64,000 nucleotides of DNA, taken from assembly GCF_000004825.1 (NCBI RefSeq), contig NW_008805073.1, positions 62,001-126,000 on the forward strand, in the 5' to 3' direction. This stretch comes from Heterostelium album PN500 (lineage: Eukaryota > Evosea > Eumycetozoa > Acytosteliales > Acytosteliaceae). Of this stretch, positions 45,358 to 56,293 are shown one piece after another (positions within the stretch are counted from its first letter, which is position 1; each line of letters opens with the position of its first letter). Below the pieces are notes generated by a model. That model saw only the letters and a list, made by a program, of their open reading frames with translations. It was not told the origin of the DNA and made no database searches. The position numbers were made by a program, and so were the translations under genes.

Positions 45358-45590
45358 GCACTACCTATCGCTTTTAGGGCAACCACGCATTTAGTACACG
45401 AAATTTGAAATCGTGCAAGGTATGTTTGACGTTCCTTTGCTTTGGCCATTTTGCTCGCTGTTTCTGGTTTCGTGTGTGCTATATCCTCCAGTTGATATGA
45501 TGCAAACCGAAGGGGTAATACCAAAGCTACTTCGGAGTGCAATTTGTTGATCTTTGTCAAATGTTGTTCGAAAAAAAACAAATCAATTTT
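45358..45590. other. G+C-richer stretch just 3' of the tRNA, possibly retroelement-derived
   Basis: This stretch is much less A+T-rich than the DNA beyond 45600 and is open on the minus strand ('INKLHSEVALVLPLRFASYQ', 'MAKAKERQTYLARFQISCTK'). That frame runs through the tRNA itself, so it is not a normal gene. It includes a small hairpin, CACGA...TCGTG, near 45398-45416. The composition matches the reverse-transcriptase fragment on the other side of the tRNA, so it may be another decayed insertion, but I see no diagnostic motif. Confidence 0.35.
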
Positions 45591-46636
45591 TGTTAATGTC
45601 TACTTTTACCTTCACTATATACCAAAACCTAAAAGGTATAGTGCACTGGCTTAATGTTTTTAAACATCAGAACAAATATTAATTAATGTTTTTATAAACA
45701 AATGTACTTCTTTTATATTGTTTATTGACTTTCTGCTTATTATATAATTCTTAATAAACAACACAGTGAAATTTACAGTGTATATCTTATCTTGTATCTT
45801 ATCTACGCTGTGTCTGTCTGTTATCTTGTTTCGCCTTGTTGTTTGTCCACAGTGTTGCTCTTTATGCATCTTTTCTTTTGTTTCCTTTAAAGATTCTTTC
45901 TTCATATCTTTTAAATCTTTGCGTATTAATACGGTATTATTGCAATTCTTTAATTACTTTCTAATTATGAATATAGCTCGATGTTTAGTTTTTATTGTAA
46001 TTATACATATATCCAAAAAGATACAAAGTTATCTTTGTGATCTTAATGATTACATTTGTTTTTTAAAAATTTAAATAAATATGTTGATTTCCAATCCGAT
46101 GTTTTTTCTTTTCAATTTAATGATTGATCACAATTATATATATATAACCATCAAATCACAACTCCAGTGATCTGTTTGTTATATTTATTATTGACAGTAT
46201 CACAGTGTTGTATCCAAACTATGTAATTACCATCGTTGACATTGTTGTAATTAGAAATCATTCTACTGTATTCACTAACAATTGATTACTATCATAGTTG
46301 AAGGAATCAAAATATACATACTGATTTATATTAAATATCTATAATTCTCTCGAGATTAAAATATATTTAACTAAAGTTTAAAAATGAAGTGGTTTTATAT
46401 TTTTCATTCTTTGTTTATCTTGTGTTTTTGGATTAATCCACTCATCTTACAATTAATCTTCCTAATTGTTTTTAACCTGAACAAAAACTAAATTCAAATG
46501 GTGCGCTGCAGTAACGCCTATAACTAAATAATTAATTTTTTGTTTCTTTCTTTTTTAGCTCATCGTTCAAATAAATAATCACAAAAATCAGTTTCTTAAA
46601 TATCTATATTTTATTGTTATTGATTTTATATTATGT
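45591..46636. other. Intergenic, no gene seen
   Basis: A+T-rich DNA between the tRNA neighbourhood and the mS33 gene. A 102-codon plus-strand frame at 45766-46074 is Phe/Ile/Leu/Ser-rich, without family-like sequence, and I do not call it. ATGGTGCGCTGCAGTAACGCC near 46498 is a local G+C spot with no longer frame. Confidence 0.5.
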
Positions 46637-46942
46637 TCACTTCTTCTCTTTTGCACGCTTGAGAGCCATCTTACCACTACCCTTCTTGGTTTGAGCTTTA
46701 CCTCTTCCCTCACGTCTGGTGGTACGTTCGGCTTTAGTGTAGGCTTTATCGTTGTTGTTACCCAACATCTCGAGTGAAAGTGTATTGCTTGGATAGTAGT
46801 CAGCAATGTAACCACCGATCAATGGTTTTCTCAAGTACTTGAGACCTAGATTTGGACTACCTTCTGCTCTGAATCCGAAAATCTTTAGACTTGCTTCATA
46901 AGCAGTCATCATTGGTCTTGAAACCAATCTTAATGTTGACAT
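46637..46942 (-). CDS. mrps33: Mitochondrial small-subunit ribosomal protein mS33
   Basis: A single exon of 101 residues, close to the usual mS33 length (about 106). The N-terminal helix 'MMTAYEASLKIFGF' parallels 'MSRLSARLFGE' of animal mS33, the middle has 'ADYYPSN', matching the 'DWYPNH' box, and the C-terminus is the typical basic tail ('RREGRGKAQTKKGSGKMALK'). mS33 sits in the head of the mitochondrial small subunit. No separate presequence stands out; the basic N-terminus may serve for import. A CTGTAAAAAC a few bases upstream of the start may be part of a leader intron. Confidence 0.88.
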   Translation of the reverse strand: MSTLRLVSRPMMTAYEASLKIFGFRAEGSPNLGLKYLRKPLIGGYIADYYPSNTLSLEMLGNNNDKAYTKAERTTRREGRGKAQTKKGSGKMALKRAKEKK

Positions 46943-49900
46943 TCTCTATTTATCTATCTGTAAAAACAAAATCTAAATTGCAAAAAAATAAAAAGTTAGT
47001 TAGTTAACATAAATATCAATCAAATAAATTAAAAGAATATAATTATAATTGAATAGATAAAAATAAAGATATTATTTATTATTATTATTATTAATTTATT
47101 TATTTAATAAAATAAAATTATAAATATCTGTGATCACAGACTCTTGATTATTTGAATATTGTTTGTTACTAAAAATAAAAGATTGTTTGTTTTAACAACT
47201 GTTAGATCTAGCAACAGACAATCGCATTACGTTGGTACAATAATAGATTGCCCTAGTAGTATGAAAGTAGTGTAACGGTAGAGTGGAATGAGGTGAACCA
47301 ACCATAGGTTAACACACAACTGCAAAAATAACATCATACACACAGAAGCTAACAATAACAAATTGTATTGAATCCTTAAATCTCTTCTCTCTCTTTAATT
47401 ACTATTGTTATGAACAACCACCAACACTATGTGAAAGATAGAATAGTGTATCATCATAGATAGATAGATAGAAGATAGATTGGATTGTCAATTCTTGTTT
47501 GTCTAGACTTTGTGTTGTGTTTTGTTTTGTGATCGAGTGATGATTGTATTTTCTTCTCCTTCTTCCTCTTAATTTACTATTTTATTGATCACTCAAACTT
47601 TATGTCTTTATTCTATTTTGAATTGAATCAAACACTAATCTATTCTATGTTTAGAGTGTTTAATGGTGGTGGTGTTATTGTGTGAATCAATCTGAGAGTG
47701 TGTAGAGGAACAAAGGCAATCGTAGTAAGACCAACCAACCAATTCAATTGGTTTGACTAACCAATACTTTTAAATAAATTAATTTAAATTTTAATTAAAT
47801 GTTGATTCGAGTTGAGATGAGTGTGTCTTGGGCAGAACAAAAGAGAGATATAGAGGTGAACGTTCTAATATTGCTATTATACTTTACTTTGAAAATCCTA
47901 GGATGTGAATTAAACTATTCTTAACCAAAAAAGAAATCTCTATTGAAATTATATTTTTGGAGTGAAATAAAAAAAAAGATGATCAAAGGTGTGTGTGTGT
48001 GTGTGTTTGGTGATTAAACCTATTGATATAATATTGTTAAAGATTGTCTGGGTGATGATTGTGTCAGGACAAACAAAAGAGAAAGTTTGATAGTAATACA
48101 ATCGGTCATTGACACTCACACTTTGGTGGTGGTCCTGATCAGAGAAATAACGAAAATTAATTTTTAATTTTTTTCATTTTTTTTATTTTTTCAATGCCAT
48201 TTTTTAATTAAACACAATCACTCAGAGAATGTATTGTTGTTTTACTAATGATAAGCAATGGAGTTAATAATAAGGAGATTAATCACATGGTTAGGATATT
48301 GGAAGGTCTTAACTTAGTGACACACAATGAGTTAATTATACATTCTTTTTGTTTTGGCAACACACACACTAACGCTAAATTAAAATTAGATGATGTGATT
48401 TTAAAAGAATAGTAATACTATTGTTCAACTCACACCTGTCATGTTTTATATACCAAACAACCAACATAGTCAGTCGCACACACACCTGTTGAAAGATAAT
48501 AAAGTATGTATCTTTAATTTTCTGATTTTGACCAATACTTTATATAAGCTTAAACACCACACACACGCACTCTCTCATAAGCACTCAAGTGTTGTTATGA
48601 ATGTGGTATCGATTTAATTTAAAAACACAGTAGCTAAAATTATAATTATCATGGTATATCTTGCGAGTGTGTATTTATATTTGTAATATTTTTTTATTGT
48701 TTTTAGGTTTGTAGGCTGCAGTAGAGTGTTGGATAGTTGGGCAGATAGTAATTCTTCAATTGAGGAACCAACTGGGGTGGTTACCTCTTTCTTTCTTGCC
48801 ACCACACTGTATTTTTACATTCACCCCAAACAATACATTTTAATAAATACCTCAGCCACCAACCACTCACTCCTCACACTAATAATAATGATTGTAACGT
48901 CATGACTTTATTCTATTTCTTTTGTCAATGATCTTCTGAGAGAAAGATAAACCAAAGGATTGTTATTAATTTGTCACCACAGAAATAAATAAAACCAACC
49001 AACCAACACTCTGTACATACAATAGTCTCCTTTTTTCAGTATCTCTATTTGTTACAATATTTTTATATTTTAATCAACAAAAGTGGTTGGGTCCGACCTC
49101 TGGTTGATCTGATTGGAAATCAAATGAACTTGGATTAAATCTTCAATGAGATCACTTTCAATCATTCGTTTGACAAATTTTCAAACCAATAGAATAGAAT
49201 CCCCACCTCCAACTAAATACACTAATAATAATATTAGCATTTTATAAATGGATACTTTCACCAAATAACAACATTTCTATGTGGTGATCATAAAGTTTGA
49301 ATGTGTTAGATTAATGACTTTTAGGTTGTTGTTTAAAAAAGATACCACACCACACAATTTACATTGATTAAACTTCCAAATGTGGTAAAAAAAAGTCTTT
49401 TTCAACCCCGATAAACACTAAAAATTTGCACATTTTTTAATAATCAAACACATATTTTTTTTAGTTTTAACTGTTTTTAAAACGTAGTTGAACAGAGTGT
49501 GAAGCGGGTGACTATCCTTAGGTTTCAAACTTTTCGTGATGATGAAGTCAAAAAGAATTCACAAAAAAAATTAACAAATGACATCCTCTAATACACATGT
49601 AGTATAGTCGGTATCTCTTGATTGTCATGCAACAACTAATATTGGTGTGTGGTTGGTGGTGCGACGATGGATAAGAGGAAGATGTAAAAAAAATAATCAA
49701 AAACACCCCCACTTGATTTCTTTTCAAACAAAATACAAAAAAACAACAGCCAGAGAAGCACATGTGCTTGTTGTTTTTTTTAGGTTAATGTGGTGACGGA
49801 GTGAACAATAATCCCATTATTAGGCTCACCATAAATGGCTAATTTCCTTTTTAGCTGGATGGTGGTCTTTGGGGTTTTTGATTAGCGGGGCTCTACACTT

Positions 49901-50302
49901 GTAAGGAATCTAAAAAGAATGTTTTTGAGATTCAACCGTACCAACCAACCTACTAATCTACTACAAATAACCAGAATCTCCACCATGTTTTCATTGACAC
50001 ACCCTAGTATTTTGGTCTCTCTTATATTTAGTATTCATCACTTATCAAACCAATAACTATTAATACATCGTATTTTCATTTCATTTATTTCACTCCATCA
50101 TCCAACCTCAAGTTATAAATACTATAACATCTGTTTGAATAAATCTATCTTTTTTCGTATCTTTAAACACAGAGAATAAAAGTAAATCCAATAAAAAATT
50201 AATTAATAATTAATTAATTCACAATCAACATAACAACTTTCATAGCAATAATTCAATATCGATATTTATTTTAATTTATATATACACATATAATAATAAA
50301 GA
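46943..50302. other. 3.3-kb non-coding region rich in simple repeats
   Basis: No convincing gene. It holds a GATA-type repeat near 47457-47476, a (GT)n run at about 47989-48004, several CACACA runs (48361-48370, 48477-48486, 48561-48570) and many 'CCAACCAACC' strings. Short frames at 48614-48805 and 49548-49763 are low-complexity. Part is presumably the long promoter and leader of the gene at 50303, which is preceded by CATA/ATAATA-type leader sequence. Confidence 0.55.
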
Positions 50303-51100
50303 ATGGCACAACTCGAACGTGATTTATCTTCACCATATTATTTTCAATACTTAGCTTTACAATTGGTTGAAAGACGTTCTACCAAGAAAAGAGATGTACA
50401 AAGTCGTCGTCGTAAGATAATTACTCAAATGAATAATACTTTGAATCAAGTTGAAGGTTCAGCTGACAATGGTGAGGGTTCTGCATCGACCCAATACCAA
50501 GTATTGAGAACCAACTCTGGAAACAGTCGTTCCATCAAAGACTCTATGCTCTCAAAAAACAACAACAATAATAATAGCCACAGAAACCACATGCAAATAT
50601 ACGATGAATTGCTCAGTGAAAGCTCAATCGACGATGAGATTGCTCATGAATATCCAATAGTTCCATCCTCATCGCCATTGAACGGTGTCTCTACCAACAA
50701 TTCCTACCAACAACAATACTACTATAATAGTTCACCAACTCATAGCCAACAACGTAGTTACAATAGATCGAGTCCATTGCGCTCTAGTCCAACACCGATT
50801 ATTCACTCGCCATCTGGTGCTGGTAGCAGCTCAGGCCACTCCAGCCCATCATACAAAATGATTTATTCACAGCCGATCCACTCGACAGTGCCACAAGACA
50901 TTCCAGTACCAAGCTATTGCGTATCTCCAAAACACAACAATGTTCAAATTTTATATTCTTCACCAGCATCCTCACCAAAACATAACTTTTCAGCTCACCA
51001 ATTTAATAATAACAATCAACAACAATTAAAAATCAACCAACATGAAATTTTAAATTCATACAATGATATTCTGTATAACAGTCCACCATCCAACTATTAG
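50303..51100 (+). CDS. Unknown Ser/Asn/Pro-rich protein
   Basis: A single exon of 265 residues starting at ATG in the context ATAATAAAGAATG. The first 50 residues are charged and probably helical ('YYFQYLALQLVERRSTKKRD', 'QSRRRKIITQM') and look like the only ordered part. The rest is Ser/Pro/Asn/Gln/His-rich, with repeated 'SSP' and 'SPKHN' units ('YCVSPKHNNVQILYSSPASS') that would suit proline-directed phosphorylation. I do not recognise a family. It lies after the 3.3-kb non-coding region, which hints at a complex, perhaps developmental, promoter. Confidence 0.65.
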   Translation: MAQLERDLSSPYYFQYLALQLVERRSTKKRDVQSRRRKIITQMNNTLNQVEGSADNGEGSASTQYQVLRTNSGNSRSIKDSMLSKNNNNNNSHRNHMQIYDELLSESSIDDEIAHEYPIVPSSSPLNGVSTNNSYQQQYYYNSSPTHSQQRSYNRSSPLRSSPTPIIHSPSGAGSSSGHSSPSYKMIYSQPIHSTVPQDIPVPSYCVSPKHNNVQILYSSPASSPKHNFSAHQFNNNNQQQLKINQHEILNSYNDILYNSPPSNY

Positions 51101-52009
51101 TTAATAATATGATATTTTTTAAAAATAATTATTTATGTAAAATAATGTAAATTAAAATCCTCCCTTTAACAAGATTCCTACATTTTTGGAATCATATTTA
51201 ATTTTAAATCTTTACTTTTTAACTTTTTTTTTATTTGATTTATTCACAATAACTATTGAACCTGAGTAGATTTTATAAATATTATTTTTATTCATCAAAA
51301 ATGAATGAATAGTTAATATCTTATATTAATTAAATGTGTGATTTAAGGTTGAGATTTTATATTCTTTTTTTTGTTTAAATCTGTGAACATATTTATTGAT
51401 TTTTATCTAAAATAATATATTTTAAAGATTATGATTGCAAATAAGTTAAAGATAATTATTTATATACTTTAAAAATGATTAATATATTTTTATTATAGTA
51501 CAAATAAGTAAATCTTATTATTTTTAGATAAAAAGGTGATAATTTAGAATAAACTAGATTAGGATGTCTGTATAAATTTCTTTGTCTTTTATACTCAACA
51601 CGATTGTAAGTTTACCAATTATATTCCAACTATATAATTCATTTAAGAATAAAATTGATTGAAACACTATTAATAGGTAAATAATGTGCTATTTTTATAA
51701 TGTTGCACAAATTTAGATTAAACCACAATTTACTTATACAGTGTTTACTCAAAATTGAACCAATTATCGGGCAAACATCAAGTTAGTAATTTTTTTAAAA
51801 GGTGTCTTTTTTTAAAATAAGATTGCTAACATTGTAATTTAAAAATTAATCAGAAAATAATTACACGATTCTCAAAAAATGGAGTTGTGTGATGAATCAC
51901 CAAAAGTGTTAACTTGTTTGATTTTTTTAATCATAAAAAAAAAATGTAATAATAAAGATATCAGGTGGTAATCAGTATTATTTAAAATAAATATATAAAT
52001 AAAAAGAAA
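51101..52009. other. Intergenic, no gene seen
   Basis: A+T-rich sequence with no open frame of note, the 3' region of the unknown gene and promoter of the DUF687-like gene. Confidence 0.55.
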
Positions 52010-53200
52010 ATGTTTAATAGAATAAAGAAATCATTTGAAAACAGTGTTAAGCGAGTTGCTACATCTGGCAAGGATTCTACATACATAGCATATCTTCAAA
52101 CAGAAAAGATCGATGAGAAATGGCTTAATCTCAGCCTTTTAGAATCAGTACTCGATAGCTTAAGTGAATCACAAAAGAATGTACTCTATGGAAAGATATG
52201 GGAGTTAGCTAAAATGTACCAACCAGATATCCAAGGTCATAACTGGGGCGAATTAAACCTATATACTGACAGAGTTAGATTAGTAAAAGCATTATATAGA
52301 TTAGGTTATTTAAATAGTAAAAATCAACAACAACAACAAGAACAACAACAACTTTCATCATCTTCTTCTTCACCAAGCCCATCACCTGAAAATCAAAATC
52401 CATTAACAGTGGAAGATAGTAAAGTTTTCAAGTTAAAAATATTGAATTTCGTATTTGGTGAAGGTGGTTTGGGTAGTCAATATTTTAGTCTGTCGGAGAA
52501 ATTGGGACGTGACCCTGCAACCGGGTGGATTGGGTATGTCAATGGAATGGGAATTTGTAACTTCCATCATGCCGGCTGGGACATAAAGCATTTCTCTGAC
52601 AACCTTGCAGATGGCACAAATATACACGCTGTCTATAACTCGACACATCAGAAGAATCCTAGGAACGATGTAAACGGATTCATTCGTGATGTCTTGAGAA
52701 TGTCGGCGGTGAACGCTGGCAGCTACACACGTACCTCCTACCTGATAGCGCAGCAATGGATCGACTACCTCGATGCCAACCCCGGTCGATTCTTCCTGCA
52801 GATCTGCGTGTCCGAGGGTGGCGCACACACCAACGCAGCGCTACGACTGCTCAGCGAGTGTGGAAGAACCGACCTCTATCAGCGCATTCGAATCATTGGA
52901 TTGTGTCCGGCCTACTTTATGTTGCCACAGCACTACGACGCTGTCGGTGGTGCAGCGGATTCACAACTGCAGATTCTCAGTTTCGTCAAGATGGAAGACG
53001 GTGTTATCAATCCCTGGGGAACAAACACACAGTATATCGGTCGTTCCAACCACATCGTCATAGTTCCACATAACACCACATCGGACAACCCTCACAATCA
53101 AACCAGCAATGATTTCACACAAGTAGTAAGACCCTATGTCTACGAATTTATGCTAAACGGTAATATATATCCACCAAACTTTGAACCAGATCCAAAGTAA
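52010..53200 (+). CDS. DUF687-like alpha/beta-hydrolase-type protein resembling a chlamydial family
   Basis: A single exon of 396 residues. The N-terminal 100 residues are helical, followed by a Gln/Ser/Pro-rich insert. The C-terminal 240 residues contain 'WIGYVNGMGICNFHHAGWDI', 'TNIHAVYNSTHQK', 'FFLQICVSEGGAHTNAALRL' and 'RIIGLCPAYFMLPQHY'. To my memory these match the order and wording of the chlamydial DUF687 family ('NGMG', 'NIHGVYNATHG', 'ICHSQGAIHVRNAL', 'IAPAAY'). C-V-S-E-G resembles a serine-hydrolase nucleophile elbow, so a lipase- or esterase-like activity is possible. Its local G+C is higher than its neighbours (about 52700-53050). Transfer between chlamydia-like endosymbionts and amoebae is plausible but not proven. 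Confidence 0.7.
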   Translation: MFNRIKKSFENSVKRVATSGKDSTYIAYLQTEKIDEKWLNLSLLESVLDSLSESQKNVLYGKIWELAKMYQPDIQGHNWGELNLYTDRVRLVKALYRLGYLNSKNQQQQQEQQQLSSSSSSPSPSPENQNPLTVEDSKVFKLKILNFVFGEGGLGSQYFSLSEKLGRDPATGWIGYVNGMGICNFHHAGWDIKHFSDNLADGTNIHAVYNSTHQKNPRNDVNGFIRDVLRMSAVNAGSYTRTSYLIAQQWIDYLDANPGRFFLQICVSEGGAHTNAALRLLSECGRTDLYQRIRIIGLCPAYFMLPQHYDAVGGAADSQLQILSFVKMEDGVINPWGTNTQYIGRSNHIVIVPHNTTSDNPHNQTSNDFTQVVRPYVYEFMLNGNIYPPNFEPDPK

Positions 53201-53304
53201 AAAGAAGAAAACAATAAAAAAAAAAAAACTTTGCTTTTTTAAATATCTAAATCTCTCTCTAATAAATCTATATCTTAATCTTAAATATCTTTTTATTTTC
53301 TATT

Positions 53305-54260
53305 CTATTCTTGATTATCATATGATTCCCATTGGTTATTATTTGCATCCAACATATAATCTTCGTTTAATCCATCCCATTGCTGTCCATTGTTATCTTC
53401 ATCTGAATCTTCATCTTCTTCTTTCTTAACGGATACACTCGATTTACTAGAATTTGATTTCAATTTATCTAAAAATTGATTCTTTGATACTATATAGTAT
53501 AGAGGAGAGTATTTAAATGTTATTAATAAATGAATTCACTGAGTCATTCTTATATATAAGGGTCACAGTGTTGGCAATTATATTAAAAAAACATACATTT
53601 AGGTTCATCTTCAATGTTGATTGTATTTGATTCTTTTTGATGTTTGGCAACGGCGTTGAATAACTTGATTACACCACGCTTCGCAGTCTTCATGAGGTCT
53701 CTCTCTGACGATGTAATGAGTATCTCTATTGGACGATGATCTTTCTCCTCTAGGATGGCTTTCTCTTTCATCTTCTTTTTCAGTTCTTTCTCCTCTTTCA
53801 GCTCGGCCTCCAACTGCTGATCTGCTTTTTTGTATTTCGCTAGAATCGGTCCATCTTGCTTGGTAGGTTGTTTATTTAAAATCGATCCCAAAATACTTGA
53901 GAATCGCTCTGACTGATCTACACTTTCAACTTTAATCTCTTTCTTTACTTTTTTAATTGGTAGTTCTTCTTCTCTATTCTTATTACTATTATCACCGTCT
54001 GACCCTGATTCCGATTCCGACTCTTCATGATATTCTATTTAAATTTTATAAAATCAAAACAGCAGTGTTTAGTATTTGTTTTAACAATATTATAATCATT
54101 CATTCTTGATAAACATACCTCTCTTTTCAAGTTTTTTAACTTTTTCACCTTTTTCTTTCTTTATCTTTCTTTCTTTTCTTTTCTTTGATCTATATTTTCT
54201 TGTGTCATCTTTTGATTCAAAACTAACAACCGGTAGTTGTTTCTCTAATGTTTCTGACAT
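53305..54260 (-). CDS. rrp15: Ribosome-biogenesis factor RRP15
   Basis: Three exons (54260-54119, 54034-53597, 53489-53305), all in phase, give 254 residues. A very basic N-terminus ('RKYRSKKRKERKIKKEKGEK') and an acidic linker precede the RRP15 core: 'FSSILGSILNKQ', 'GPILAKYKKADQQ', coiled Lys/Glu helices, then 'RDLMKTAKRGVIKLFNAVAK', the family's most conserved box. The C-terminus keeps 'NQFLDKLKSN' and 'QQWDGLNEDYMLD', like the 'FLDLLK...W..L.DDFM' ending of relatives. RRP15 is a nucleolar protein of early 60S pre-ribosomes. The gene ends 104 bp from the DUF687-like gene (convergent). Confidence 0.9.
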
Positions 54261-54628
54261 TTTCTATTTTAATAACTTTTAAATCAATCAGAAAGTTATT
54301 TATATAATAATATATTTACAATGAATATAATAAAAAAATTAAAAAAAAGTAATAAAACGAAAAACTCGTCTTTTTATTTTTTATTGATTATTTAAAAATA
54401 ATTAAAATTTAATTTATTAAAAATTGTTTTTAAAATTTCAAATTGAGAAAAAAAATTGAGTGATGAGTCATGCCTTAAAAAAAATAAAACAATCAATATT
54501 TGAGAAACACATGTGAGTTCATTAAAATTTCATTGATTATTATTATTTTTGTAATATATTTAATTCATATTCATATTTATATATATATAGACACTATTCA
54601 CTATTGTTCGATTAAAGATAGTAAGACA

Positions 54629-55554
54629 ATGAGTGTATTTGAAGCAATTAAAGGATGGTGGTCCACAGTTCCACCCATCACCAGATTTATGTTTGCCAAT
54701 TGTTTGGTACTTACGATTCTACCAAACACCGGTGCCATTTCATTCTTTTCCTTGACAATGGACTTTGCTCAAATATTCAAAGGCTTTGAGATATGGAGAT
54801 TCTATACCGCCTCTTTTTGTATGGGTAAATTTGGTATTCATTTCGTTTCACAATTAGCTGTTTTGTAAGTGTTTCCAATCATCCTACTATGATAGTGTTA
54901 TAGGTTAAATCATTCAAATGATTATTAATAATACATATTCAATTATATATAGATATAATTATTCATCATCACTTGAAAATGGAACTTTTGGAGGTAGACC
55001 AGCAGATTATATTTGGATGTTGTTGTTTTGCGATGTATTGGCACTGATTGTTGCCGGTTTCGCTGGATTCTTCTATTTCGTCAGTCACGCTATGGTTATG
55101 ACCATCATTTACGTGTGGTCCAGATACAACTCTGAAGGTGAGGTTTCACTGTTCTTTGGTATCCGTTGCAAAGCAATCTACGTACCATGGGCAATCATGG
55201 CAATCAACTTTTTAATTGGATTCTCCATTTGGTATGATCTTTTGGGTATTGCCGTTGGACATGCCTACTACTTCATTTGCAACGTCTATCCAGTCACCTA
55301 TCGTAAACCAAACTACTTGGAGACACCACAATGGTTGTAAGTATCAAATCAATCAGTAAAAACAATCAAACAAACAATCAAAAACAAACAATCAATAACT
55401 AATTATTATTGCTATTATTATAAACTACAGTATCAACTTATTACCACAAAAGCTAAAAGGTTCATTTGCCTTTGCTGCACCAGCATGGGGTGAAAGAGCA
55501 CAAGCCAATCAACCACGTGGACACCAATGGGGACAAGGAAGAGCTCTTGGCTAA
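54629..55554 (+). CDS. Derlin (ER-associated degradation rhomboid pseudoprotease)
   Basis: Three exons (54629-54864, 54953-55336, 55431-55554), all in phase, give 247 residues, the normal Derlin length. 'KGWWSTVPPITRFMF' opens the protein as in Der1/Derlin-1, 'FKGFEIWRFYTASFC' is the conserved loop ('WRxxT'), and 'YNYSSSLENGTFGGRPADYI' matches 'YSxxLExGxFxGRPADY'. Six hydrophobic spans follow the rhomboid-like fold, without the Ser/His dyad. Derlins form the channel that moves misfolded proteins from the ER to the cytosol with CDC48. The tail 'GERAQANQPRGHQWGQGRAL' resembles the Derlin-1 end ('GHNWGQGFRLG'). The ATG at 54629 starts the conserved protein, although the frame is open further upstream. 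Confidence 0.95.
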
Positions 55555-55729
55555 AATTGTATTTTCAAAAAAAAAAAAAAACAATGTTTAAAATAAAACA
55601 AAAGATAAGATAAATATATCTTGATGATGATTGTGATAAATTAATAATAATAACTAATAGGTTTTGATTAATGATTTTATATATTTTTAATGCGTTTCAT
55701 TTCGTTTTTTATATATCTAGATTTGAATA

Positions 55730-56293
55730 TTAATATTTATTAATTCCAAAGATTCTGACACGATCCATCTTTGGCATTTTAGAAAGAACTACAACAAATG
55801 ATGAAATTGCATTCAAATAGAATGGTAGTCCTGAAATACCATTTGCATGAAGTGTAATCATAAACCTATAAAATGAATAAATAGATATATAAGTATATAT
55901 ATATATATATATTAGAATGATGATTGCTTAATGTGATTGATAAATGATCGATTTATCAATGATCATGAGCTTAACTTACAATACAATTGGAACCAAAGTG
56001 AAAAACTTTCTTGTTGGAGTGTATTGCTTTCCTTTATCGATTTGCTCCCACAAAGTCAGACGAGTGTATTTACCCTGATGCTCAGGGAAGAAGAAAGGTA
56101 GACCCTTTTGCCAATGCAGTCCAAAAAATGTGATCAATGCGTGTAAACAAGTGATTGAAAGCCAACCATATTGAAAATCGGGATCCAAGATAGAGATAGT
56201 TAGTTTGCCCAGAAGCAAGCCAAGTACATAGACCACCCAGAAACTCTGTGAATGCATCCAAGATTCATTTCTATTGATTTGAAACTCATCCAT
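55730..56293 (-). CDS. ormdl: ORM1-like protein (ORMDL), sphingolipid synthesis regulator
   Basis: Two exons (56293-55980, 55865-55730; phase 2) give 149 residues, against about 153 in animals. Signatures: 'NESWMHSQSFWVVYVLG', 'TLWEQIDKGKQYTPTRKFFT', 'LVPIVL' and the C-terminal 'KMPKMDRVRIFGINKY', nearly identical to human 'KLPQFHGVRVFGINKY'. Four hydrophobic segments give the usual ER membrane layout. ORMDL binds serine palmitoyltransferase and restrains it when ceramide is high. It converges on Derlin with about 175 bp between stops. The N-terminus is short and lacks the Ser-rich phosphorylation region of yeast Orm proteins. Confidence 0.95.

Noticed and set aside
45398-45416. Hairpin near the tRNA as an ncRNA
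   Set aside because: Only five paired bases with a large loop; no conserved ncRNA motif.
45114-45581. 155-codon minus-strand frame over the tRNA
   Set aside because: It reads straight through an intact tRNA gene, and the RT motifs lie in a different frame.
45766-46074. 102-codon plus-strand frame after the tRNA region
   Set aside because: Leu/Ile/Phe/Ser-rich translation of A+T-rich DNA, with no family motif and no good start context.
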